Of a DNA stretch of 64,000 nt, positions 27,507-35,180 are shown piece after piece. The stretch comes from Pandoraea iniqua (GTDB taxonomy: Bacteria; Pseudomonadota; Gammaproteobacteria; Burkholderiales; Burkholderiaceae), in contig NZ_CABPSF010000001.1 of NCBI RefSeq assembly GCF_902459685.1, positions 248,001-312,000 of the forward strand, written 5' to 3'. Each line of letters begins with the position of its first letter. Position 1 is the first letter of the stretch. The notes beneath the pieces were generated by a model, which was not told the DNA's origin, did no database searches, and saw only the letters and a list, made by a program, of their open reading frames with translations. Both the position numbers and the translations under genes were made by a program.

Positions 27507-28541
27507 ATGGCATTGGATCCGCAAACGATGCGAGAACCGTTGGAAATCAAACAGCAGAAACGCGGCGATCTCGTCGCCGAGGCCATCAAGCGTCTGATCA
27601 CCGAAGGCAACTTATTGCCCGGCGATCGGTTGCCGCGCGAGATCGAGTTGCAGCAGATGTTCGCGGTGTCGAAGAGCACCATCCGCGAAGCCCTCAAGTC
27701 GCTCGAGGTGCAGGGGCTCATCAAGGTGAGCACGGGACCGTCGGGCGGCGGCATGGTGGTGGAAGTGCCGCTGGAGCGCACCTTCCAGTTGATGCAGAAC
27801 TATCTGTTCTTCAAGGAAGTGAGCATCGACGACATCTACACCGTGCGTCAGTTGCTCGAACCGGAGCTGGCGGCCGGTGCGGTGCCGCATCTCACCGAGG
27901 ACGATTTCGCGGCGCTGGAGAACAACATGTCATGTTGCAGCCCCGCGTCGCACGACCGAAGCGAACTGCTGCGCCAGCGTCAGGCCGACGTCGATTTTCA
28001 CGATATTCTCGCGGCGGCGAATCCGAACAGTTTCCTGCGCTTCACGTGCGAACTCGTCAACGAGATGATTCGCCAGTTGATCGTGTTCGGCAACGAAACG
28101 CCGCGCAAGGAGCACGAGAAGTTCGGCACGGCCAACGTCAACATCCATCGTCAGATTACGGACGCTGCGCGCGCGGGCGATGTGGAGCGCGTGCGTTCGC
28201 TCATGCAGTTTCATATGCAGGAGGCGCGCACCTACATCAAGCGCATGAACGGCAAGCTGCGCGGGCGGTTGATTCTCGATTCGGATATTGCCGACATGCA
28301 GCAACGCGTTCGCTCGCAGAGCGGGGCGCTGGCGGCGGCGCCGACGCCGGTGAAGACGGCGCGTGCCCCTCGCAAGACGGCAACGAAGGTGGCGACAAAG
28401 GTGACGGCGAAGGCCGGTGTGAAGGCGGACGTGAAGGTGACGACGAAGACCGCTGCGAAGACTGTCGAGAAGGCCGCAGCGAAGAAGGCTGCGGCGAAGC
28501 CCGTGGCGACCACCCGGGCAGCGCCGCGCAAGAAGGGTTGA
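27507..28541 (+). CDS. FadR-subfamily GntR transcriptional regulator with Lys/Ala-rich C-terminal tail
   Basis: A 344-residue protein. The winged helix occupies about residues 17-85 (GDLVAEAIKRLITEGNLLPGD; SKSTIREALKSLEVQGLI) and the all-helical FCD effector domain about 95-240. Beyond the normal FCD end (about residue 275) an extra tail of about 66 residues is made almost only of K, A, T, V and R in KTATKVATKVTAKAG-like repeats, resembling histone H1 or AlgP tails. ATG 27507 has GAGG seven bases upstream; a GTG at 27480 is an alternative. It is divergent from the liv-amidase-M81 operon and likely regulates it. The tail may add non-specific DNA binding. Confidence 0.88.
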   Translation: MALDPQTMREPLEIKQQKRGDLVAEAIKRLITEGNLLPGDRLPREIELQQMFAVSKSTIREALKSLEVQGLIKVSTGPSGGGMVVEVPLERTFQLMQNYLFFKEVSIDDIYTVRQLLEPELAAGAVPHLTEDDFAALENNMSCCSPASHDRSELLRQRQADVDFHDILAAANPNSFLRFTCELVNEMIRQLIVFGNETPRKEHEKFGTANVNIHRQITDAARAGDVERVRSLMQFHMQEARTYIKRMNGKLRGRLILDSDIADMQQRVRSQSGALAAAPTPVKTARAPRKTATKVATKVTAKAGVKADVKVTTKTAAKTVEKAAAKKAAAKPVATTRAAPRKKG

Positions 28542-28554
28542 TCGTCGCGCTGCG

Positions 28555-29142
28555 TCAGCGCGTGCCGGAACCCGACTCGGCGAGATGAACGGTGAGTCGT
28601 GTGAGGGCGCGCACTTGGCGCAATGCCACGCGCAGATCACACGTCGAAATCAGGCCGATGCCGCCTTCGTCTTCCCCGAGCGGCTGGCCGTCGCGCTCAT
28701 ACACCACGAGTGCGCCCACGCCGACCGGCGTGTTGTACAGCTCGTGCCACGAGAACATCACCGTATAGCCATCGGCGCCCTCTGCCAGCACATAGGCACG
28801 GGTGAAGTCACGTGCTTGCGGCAAGCGCAGCCGCGCTACGTCGAGCAGCGCCGTAAGCCGCACGCCCTTGTAATCGCTCGCGCTGCGCACTTTTCGCCCC
28901 GACAGACATACGACATCGAGCGGACCCGTGAGTTGGGTCGGCAGCCGCATGAGCGACGCGAGGTCGAACGAGTGCCGGCGATTCACGCAACCGGACACCA
29001 CGACTTCGTGCGAGACGAGCGACGTGATGACCGGTGGCGGACTCACCAGCGTGAGCGACGCACCGGAGGTGGCCAGACGAGACGTGTCGGAGGCGGCAGC
29101 CGGCGTGTTGGACGCCGACGCACGCAAGGGTTCGATGGGCAT
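28555..29142 (-). CDS. Molybdopterin-dependent oxidoreductase-fold protein (sulfite-oxidase-like Moco domain)
   Basis: About 195 residues matching a single small Oxidored_molyb domain: VVSGCVNRRHSFDLASLMRLP, then VVCLSGRKVRSASDYKGVRLTALLDVA, GYTVMFSWHEL, PVGVGALVVYERDG and GGIGLISTCDLRVALRQV. The Cys of the VVCLSG segment is a candidate molybdenum ligand. No cytochrome, dimerisation domain or Tat signal is present, and no redox partner gene is adjacent. ATG 29142 is preferred; an upstream ATG (29211) adds a Pro/Ala-rich leader. It converges with the GntR gene with 13 bp between. Whether it binds Moco is not certain. Confidence 0.75.
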   Translation of the reverse strand: MPIEPLRASASNTPAAASDTSRLATSGASLTLVSPPPVITSLVSHEVVVSGCVNRRHSFDLASLMRLPTQLTGPLDVVCLSGRKVRSASDYKGVRLTALLDVARLRLPQARDFTRAYVLAEGADGYTVMFSWHELYNTPVGVGALVVYERDGQPLGEDEGGIGLISTCDLRVALRQVRALTRLTVHLAESGSGTR

Positions 29143-29288
29143 GTCGGATTCGGTGTACGGGCTTGGGGGCACCGGTGGCATCAATATAGCCGCCGCCCCC
29201 GGCGCGGACATACGAGGCGCCTGATAGCCGCTATTCGGCTTGCAGCAAGGGCCCGCGAAGGTGCGTCATATGTTCCGGCGTGCCGGTG

Positions 29289-29309
29289 CGATGCCGTCGG
29301 ACGGCATCG
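29289..29309. repeat. Inverted repeat with 10-bp arms
   Basis: CGATGCCGTC and GACGGCATCG are separated by a single G. There is no T-run on either side, so it is not a standard terminator. It lies between the molybdopterin-fold gene and the end of the large ATPase regulator. Confidence 0.6.
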
Positions 29310-29310
29310 G

Positions 29311-29352
29311 CTACCGTCTCAGCTACCGAATCAACTACCGAATCAACTACCG
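29311..29352. repeat. 12-bp tandem repeat, 3.5 copies
   Basis: Units CTACCGTCTCAG, CTACCGAATCAA, CTACCGAATCAA and a partial CTACCG run head to tail. The right end overlaps the last codons and stop of the minus-strand ATPase regulator. Confidence 0.75.
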
Positions 29353-32300
29353 CAGCGCGCTGTGCGTCGATCGGGCAGCTTCGCGGTCGCGTCGGCGAGC
29401 ATGGCACGGGCTTCCTGCACGTCGGTCAGGCTCTCTCCGCCCTGCAGCGCATCGAGGGCCTCGCGCAGCAGCGCGGCACATTCGGCATCCCCCGGGGCTT
29501 CGCCGCCGCCCACGCGCAGCAGACTGACGGCCGCCCGCAATGTCAGCATCGGCGAGGCCTGCGCACGTGCGATCTGCAACGCATGTTCGAGCCACGGCCG
29601 CACGGCGTCTTCCGGATGATGTCCCGCGCGCAGGAAGTCACCCTTCTGCCGCAGGAATTCCGCCTGCCAGTGGCCGTCGTTGCGACGTGCCGACACGTGC
29701 GCACCGCGTTCCGCCGCATGCAGACCCAGTGCAATGTCGCCAGTGCCCGCGCAGGCTTCCACCAGCAGACCGAAGAAGATACCTTCCACGCCGCCCATGA
29801 TTTCGCTCAGACGCCCGACGCTATCGGTGATGCGCTCCAGCCCGGCCGCGTCGCCGCGCGAGGCGAGTGCCCAGCCGCGAATCGTCTGACCGGCCAGCGC
29901 CCAGAGCGCCACGCCGGTTTCTTCCGACACCTCAGTGGCTTCGCTCGCCAACGCTTCGGCCGACGCCACTTCGCGTCGCAAGCGGCGCAGCAATGCGGCA
30001 AACACCAGCGCAAACGAGAACGAGTAACGGCGGCCTTGCTGACGGCCCATCGCCAGCGCTTCTTCACTGGCGGCGAGCGACGCGTCGTGCCGCCCAGTGA
30101 ACCAGTAGGCCCACGACAGGAACGACAGCCCGGTGATCTTGGCGTCTTCGCCAAGGCCCGTGTCTGCCGTCTCCGGACGGTAATGCGCGATACCGGTTTC
30201 GAGCGCCGTTACGGCGCCGCCGAAGTCGCCCTGACAGCACAGGCTGTTGCCGAGCGCGTAGTAAGCGTGCGCGAGCAGCGGCGCGTCGCCGGCCTGTTCG
30301 GCGATCAGGATGAGCTTGCGCGCCAGATCGACGCTGCGGTCGAAGTCGCTCCACGAACTGGAGCCGAGCCACAGTCCCCAGTAGACGGGGAACAACGCGA
30401 CATCGTCGCCCATCGGCTGGGCAAGCGCGAGCGCCGTCTCGAAGTTGTGCCGCGCGGGTTCCGAACCGTAGCCGTGCAGCGAGACGAGCGGCACGCCGAG
30501 CGCCATGCGCAGTTGCAGTTCGTGCGGGGCGGTTTGCGTGCTGGGGCCTGTTTGCCGCAGCACATCGAGCGCGCTCTGGTAGTGCGCGCAGGCTTCGCGA
30601 AATGCCTGACGTCCGGTGGCATATCCCCCTGCCAGCCGGTAATGCTCGATGGCGGCGTCGGGTTCGTCCGCCTGACGGAAATGCCACGCGAGCACTTCGG
30701 GTTCCGTCTGAACGATGGCCGGGTCGTGCTCGCGCATGGCGAGCGCAATCCGGCGATGGGCATCCTGACGGCGTTCCTGCGGCTGGGCGTCGTAGGCGGC
30801 TTTGTGCAGCAACGCATGGCGGAACACATAACGCCCGCTTTCCTGTCGTTGCACGAGTGCACAGGCGACGAGCGTATCGAGTGCGCGCTCGACGAGGGGC
30901 ATCGTGCGTCCGCTCGCTGACGCGAGCAGATCGGCGTGAAATTCCTGACCGAAACACGACGCGAAATGTGCCACCGGCTTAGCACTGCCGGCCGCATCGA
31001 TGCGCGCCATCATCAACTCTTGCAGACTCGCCGGCATCGGCATGCCGCCGGCGTTACGGCCGCCTTGCTGGGCAGCGGTCGCGCGGGCGAGTTCTTGCAG
31101 GAACAGCGGCACGCCTTCGGCCAGATGCACGATGCGCTCGCGCAGGGCCGCCGGCAGCGCCACACGGGGGGTTGCCGCGCGCACGATGGACGCTGCCGCG
31201 CCCGCATCGAGCGGCGCGAGATCGATTCGCCGCAACGCGACGGTGTGCCGCCACGGCACTTCGAATTCTGGGCGCGCGCAGACCATCAACAGGCGGCCGG
31301 CGGGCGGATTCTCGGCCATCAGCGCGAGCAGTTCTTGCGTGGACGGATCGGCCCAATGCGCATCGTCGAGCAGCAGCACGCCGCCGTCGGGCAGCAGCGC
31401 GGCAAGCAGGCGCGGCGCTTCGTCGAGCACGGCCTGCTTCCATGCATGCGGTGCGGCGATGTCGGCGGGCGTCTCGAACAGGTGACGCAAACGCCGGTAG
31501 GCGAGCAATGCCGGCTGCGGCAATTGCGATGCCTCGGCAACCGACTGCGCGCGCAGCCAGCGCACGATGGGATGGAACGGCGTGCCGGCACCATCTTGCG
31601 CACAGGCAAGATCGATCACGCGCAAGCCGCCGGTGTCGACGAAATGACGAGTGAGTGCCGACTTGCCGATGCCGGCCTCGCCGATCACGAGGGCAACGAC
31701 ACCATGGCCGGTGCTGGCATCGCGTCCGCTGGCGTGGGCCGCGGCGAGTTCGGCCAGCGCCGAATCACGCCCGAAGAGCATCGCTGCCCGGCGGCGCGAA
31801 CGGCGCTCGGGCGTCGGGTCGGGATTGACGCGAAATACCGGAATGTCGCGATTGGCATGGCGCTCACGCACGCTGCCGTGCGGGGTGCTGGCCAGCGCGA
31901 CGCCGATCAGACGCTGCGTCGCATCGCACATCAGCACTTCGCCGGGCTGCGCCATGTCGGCCAGTTGCACGGCCGAGCGCGAGACGCGTCCGCCTGTATC
32001 GGGGCTGTCGTCTGCGGCCGAGCTGATGACAATACCGGTGTGAACGCCCACACCGATGCTCACGCGCGCGGTCGTGGCTTGTGCGCAGCGCATGGCGGCT
32101 TCCACGGCATGACGGCCGGCGCCTTCGAGCGCGGTCGGGTAGCCGAAGTAACCGAGCAGGCCGCCGGTGGGCGTGCGCAGCGTGTAACCCCATGACTGAC
32201 GCAGGATGGTTTCGCACTTCACCAGCGGCGGGCGCATTACGCCGACGAGCTGGTCGGGGTCGTCGATGCCGTTTGGGGCGAGCTCGACAGCCACCACCGT

Positions 32301-33101
32301 CACTTGCCGCCGCTCGGGGCCGGTGGCGCGCTGTTCCATGCGCGCAGGCGGCGTTTCGAGCAGCTGGGTGAGGGCCTCGCCCGGCAATTCGCCGAGTTCG
32401 TCACGCAGGATGTCGCACAGGCGGCGATATTCGTTTTCCGCTTCGTCGCGGCGTCCCGCACGCAGCAGCAGGGCGAGCAGGCACTGCCAGCCGGATTCGT
32501 CGAAGGGCGCGAGCGAGACGAGCTGACGCGCATGGGCAAGCGCCTGGTCGAGGTCGCCCAGCCGGGCGTAACCGTCGGCCAGCAGGCGTTCGCCGAAGAC
32601 GCGGCGGCGCTGGTATTCGTCGCGCTGCAACTCGATCCATTGCTCGAGGTCGGGGGTGTCGCGCACGGACAGGCCATGCAGGAACGGACCTTGATAGAGC
32701 GCGACGGCATCGGCGAGTTGTTGCAGGTGGGCGGCAAGATCGAGGCCGGTCACGCCGTCGAGCGTGCGGCTGGCCTGCGTGATCATGCTCGCGAAGACGT
32801 GCGCGTCGATCCACAGACCGGTCTCGGGGCGCAGGCGCACGACCTGACGGTCCGACTCGAAGAGTTCGTCGCCGAGGGTGTCGCGCAGATGGAAGAGCAT
32901 GCGCTTGAGCTTGTCGCGCCCGCCCTGACCGTCTTCATCGGGCCAGAACAGGTCGGCCAGCGCGCCGCGGGTATGAAAGCCCGGTTGCAGGGCGAGATAG
33001 GCGAGCATGCCGCGTGCCTTCGTGTACTTCACGGCGCACGACTGTTTGCCTTGTTCGACCCGCATCGGTCCGAGCAGGTAGAGCGATCTGGTGGCTTGCA
33101 T
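29343..33101 (-). CDS. Large BTAD / cyclase-like / ATPase / TPR regulatory protein
   Basis: About 1252 residues. Domains in order: an OmpR/SARP-like winged helix (about 7-100, LYLLGPMRVEQG ... MLAYLALQPGFHTRGALADLFWPDED), a bacterial transcriptional activation (BTAD) TPR domain (to about 245), a divergent class III nucleotidyl cyclase domain (about 265-430, RRQVTVVAVELAPNG), and a STAND/AAA ATPase. The ATPase has Walker A GEAGIGKSALTRHF (about 473) and Walker B VLLLDDAHWADPS (about 574). A long TPR region runs to the C-terminus. The cyclase domain lacks the usual metal-binding Asp (VELAPNG where active enzymes have a D-L-V/S-G-S/T type motif), so it is probably inactive. ATG 33101 starts right at the winged helix; ATG 33170 is an alternative. 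The target is unknown. Confidence 0.82.
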   Translation of the reverse strand: MQATRSLYLLGPMRVEQGKQSCAVKYTKARGMLAYLALQPGFHTRGALADLFWPDEDGQGGRDKLKRMLFHLRDTLGDELFESDRQVVRLRPETGLWIDAHVFASMITQASRTLDGVTGLDLAAHLQQLADAVALYQGPFLHGLSVRDTPDLEQWIELQRDEYQRRRVFGERLLADGYARLGDLDQALAHARQLVSLAPFDESGWQCLLALLLRAGRRDEAENEYRRLCDILRDELGELPGEALTQLLETPPARMEQRATGPERRQVTVVAVELAPNGIDDPDQLVGVMRPPLVKCETILRQSWGYTLRTPTGGLLGYFGYPTALEGAGRHAVEAAMRCAQATTARVSIGVGVHTGIVISSAADDSPDTGGRVSRSAVQLADMAQPGEVLMCDATQRLIGVALASTPHGSVRERHANRDIPVFRVNPDPTPERRSRRRAAMLFGRDSALAELAAAHASGRDASTGHGVVALVIGEAGIGKSALTRHFVDTGGLRVIDLACAQDGAGTPFHPIVRWLRAQSVAEASQLPQPALLAYRRLRHLFETPADIAAPHAWKQAVLDEAPRLLAALLPDGGVLLLDDAHWADPSTQELLALMAENPPAGRLLMVCARPEFEVPWRHTVALRRIDLAPLDAGAAASIVRAATPRVALPAALRERIVHLAEGVPLFLQELARATAAQQGGRNAGGMPMPASLQELMMARIDAAGSAKPVAHFASCFGQEFHADLLASASGRTMPLVERALDTLVACALVQRQESGRYVFRHALLHKAAYDAQPQERRQDAHRRIALAMREHDPAIVQTEPEVLAWHFRQADEPDAAIEHYRLAGGYATGRQAFREACAHYQSALDVLRQTGPSTQTAPHELQLRMALGVPLVSLHGYGSEPARHNFETALALAQPMGDDVALFPVYWGLWLGSSSWSDFDRSVDLARKLILIAEQAGDAPLLAHAYYALGNSLCCQGDFGGAVTALETGIAHYRPETADTGLGEDAKITGLSFLSWAYWFTGRHDASLAASEEALAMGRQQGRRYSFSFALVFAALLRRLRREVASAEALASEATEVSEETGVALWALAGQTIRGWALASRGDAAGLERITDSVGRLSEIMGGVEGIFFGLLVEACAGTGDIALGLHAAERGAHVSARRNDGHWQAEFLRQKGDFLRAGHHPEDAVRPWLEHALQIARAQASPMLTLRAAVSLLRVGGGEAPGDAECAALLREALDALQGGESLTDVQEARAMLADATAKLPDRRTARCGS

Positions 33102-33508
33102 TGTCCCTGGACGGCGAATAGGCAACGCCGGCGCCCGCCCGGGGGCGAGTGCCGACGTCGCGAATTTCATGATGTCGTTGTGCCTGGCCTTCGCGCAGTC
33201 ACGTCACGTGGCGTTCCCGGGTACCCCGGGGCCGGCGTGAGCGGGCTGGGCGATGGCGAGTCTGGCACAACGCCAAGGGCCGTTCCGGGGGGGCTCCGGC
33301 CGTCTTTGTTCTCGTATTGCAGGCCCAAGTATAAACAGGTGTATGAATCTCGTCGGCAATACCCGAAAAATCCATCAGTAAATGTTTGAACCGATGCCCT
33401 GTGCGCGGGGTTTTTGCAACAGTCGGCGACCCCCGGTGCGCCTGGCGCAACGGGGGGCAGCCGGTGAGGGCGACGGTGCGTGCCGGCCGTGCGAAACCGT
33501 ATGCGGTA
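33102..33508. other. Intergenic region upstream of the large ATPase regulator
   Basis: No gene is supported in these 407 bp. On the minus strand a TATACT -10-like hexamer lies at 33333-33328 (about 220 bp from the regulator start) without a convincing -35. A 7-bp GCCGGCC/GGCCGGC stem with a long loop lies near 33481-33517, overlapping the end of the binding-protein gene, without a T-run. Confidence 0.4.
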
Positions 33509-34546
33509 TCAGGCCGGCGCTTGCCAGATGGTGGCGTCGGCGGCGTCGATCCGCTTGGGCAGCAGCCCGGCCTGCGTGAAGACGTCGGCAATGCGCTGCT
33601 GCTCGGCAATCGCTTCGCGCACGACGGGTTGCACGTCGTAGCTGCGCCGGCGGTTCGCGGCTTCGACGATGGCGGCATCCAGCCCCCACACCGGGGCCAG
33701 TTGCGCGGCGGCTTCGCGAGGGTTGGTGCGTACCCACTGACCGGTTTCGCGCAAGGTCTGATAGACCGCGCGCAGCACGGCGTCGTGATCGCGCGCAAAC
33801 GCGGGGGTGGCGAGGTAGTAGCGCTGGTAGCCGGCCAGCCCGCGTGCGGTGCTCAGGACGCGCACCTTGTCCTGCTGCTCGACGCTGGCGAAGAACGGAT
33901 CCCACGTGACCCACGCGTCGACATTGCCGCTCGCGAAGGCGGCGCGCGCGTCGGCCGGGGTGAGGTAGGCGGGCTGCACGTCAGTGAATCGGAATCCGAC
34001 ACTTTGCAGCGCGGCGATCAGCAGGTAATGCACCCCCGCGCCTTTCGTCACCGCCACGCGTTTGCCTTTGAGATCGGCCAGCGAGCGAATCGGCGAGTTT
34101 TGCGGCACCAGAATGGCTTCGGCGTCCGGCGAGGGCGTCTCGCGTGCCACATAGGCAATGCGCGCGCCGGCGGCCTGCGCGAAGACCGGCACCGTGTCGG
34201 CGACGTCGGCCGAAAAGTCGATGCTGCCGACGTTGAGCGCTTCGAGCAACGGCAGACCGCTGGTGAACTCGTGCCACGTGAGGGTGACGTTATGCGGTGC
34301 CAGCGCCTTGGCCAGCGTGCCACGGGTCTTGGCGAGCACGATGAGGGTGGACGACTTCTGATAGCCGATGCGCAGCGTGAGCGGTGCGTCGGCGGCATGG
34401 GCGTTGCCGCTTTGCGTCAGCGAACCCAGTGCGCCAGCGATGGCGCCGAACGTTCCCATCGCGGAGAGCGCACCGCCGGCCAGCAGCGTGCCCCCGGTTC
34501 GTTGAAGAAAGTGGCGGCGGCGGGCGGAGTCAGGCGAATGGGACAT
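33509..34546 (-). CDS. Aliphatic sulfonate/taurine-type ABC substrate-binding protein (SsuA/TauA-like), orphan
   Basis: A 345-residue periplasmic binding protein. The N-terminus SARRRHFLQRTGGTLLAGGAL is a likely Tat signal, and maturation after NAHAADA leaves TLRIGYQKSSTLIVLAKTRG, the typical SsuA opening. Further landmarks are FTSGLPLLEALNVGSIDF, DLKGKRVAVTKGAGVHYLL and VDAWVTWDPFFA. No ATPase or permease gene is adjacent, so it must share a transporter encoded elsewhere. ATG 34546 starts the signal; the open frame above it is not coding-like. Confidence 0.87.
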   Translation of the reverse strand: MSHSPDSARRRHFLQRTGGTLLAGGALSAMGTFGAIAGALGSLTQSGNAHAADAPLTLRIGYQKSSTLIVLAKTRGTLAKALAPHNVTLTWHEFTSGLPLLEALNVGSIDFSADVADTVPVFAQAAGARIAYVARETPSPDAEAILVPQNSPIRSLADLKGKRVAVTKGAGVHYLLIAALQSVGFRFTDVQPAYLTPADARAAFASGNVDAWVTWDPFFASVEQQDKVRVLSTARGLAGYQRYYLATPAFARDHDAVLRAVYQTLRETGQWVRTNPREAAAQLAPVWGLDAAIVEAANRRRSYDVQPVVREAIAEQQRIADVFTQAGLLPKRIDAADATIWQAPA

Positions 34547-35047
34547 GGGAAATCGGTCGGAACAAAGCGGTCTGCGGGAAATGCAGCGGGTCCGGACCCT
34601 CACACGGGCGGCGCGCTGCGCGTGCCCGACTTGTAACGCGCCGCGCCGACAGCGCGCCAACAAGTTATTCGACTTTGCTTAGCGGCACGACGCGCATATC
34701 GATATTCGCTTTCGTCGCCATGCCATTGGCGGAAGATCTTCGCGCCGCCAACACCCGGATATTTCGTGGCAACTGCGGCGATATCGACAGGTGAAACCAC
34801 AGGCGAGCGCCGGAACCCTCCCGAAACTGTCAGGTTTGCTCAAGAATTCAGCAGCCGTTGCGTCTATGGCCCTAGGGAAAACCCTCGATCAATGCCAGTC
34901 ACTCGGCGCATTACCGACAGCGTGTCGAGAAAGCATTTGCCATGCTTTCATCGCCTTACCTGAGGTGCGCACGACATTGGTGCAAACGTATTACTACGTA
35001 TTACAAAAAATCCCGTAATTTCATAGAGTTACCATCCTTTTGGATGC
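34547..35047. other. Gene-free, locally AT-rich region upstream of the TonB receptor promoter
   Basis: No protein gene is supported. The left half is ordinary GC-rich DNA; the right half (about 34940-35047) is AT-rich. It contains directly adjacent decamers AACGTATTAC (34985-34994) and TACGTATTAC (34995-35004). Together they include the 15-mer ACGTATTACTACGTA, nearly identical to a dyad upstream of cstA (48720-48734). Confidence 0.5.
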
Positions 35048-35076
35048 TTGTAATGAAAATCATTCCTATTTATATT
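35048..35076 (+). promoter_or_regulatory. Promoter with overlapping Fur box for the TonB receptor
   Basis: A -35 TTGTAA (35048-35053) and -10 TATATT (35071-35076) are separated by exactly 17 bp. TGTAATGAAAATCATTCCT (35049-35067) fills the spacer and matches the 19-bp Fur consensus at 13 positions, including the TAATGA and AATCATT halves. Iron-dependent repression of the downstream receptor is the natural reading. Confidence 0.72.
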
Positions 35077-35180
35077 CGCGCCGCATGTCGGGGAGGGACG
35101 GGCGGCGCTTCAGGGATCGAATCGATCGGGTGCCGCGGTTGTTCTCCGGCGCAAATTTCGACGCCGGCCAACGGGCAACG

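Noticed and set aside
27980-28000. Frameshift in the GntR gene as the source of the Lys/Ala tail
   Set aside because: The same frame runs unbroken from the winged helix through the FCD domain into the tail, so no shift is needed to explain it.
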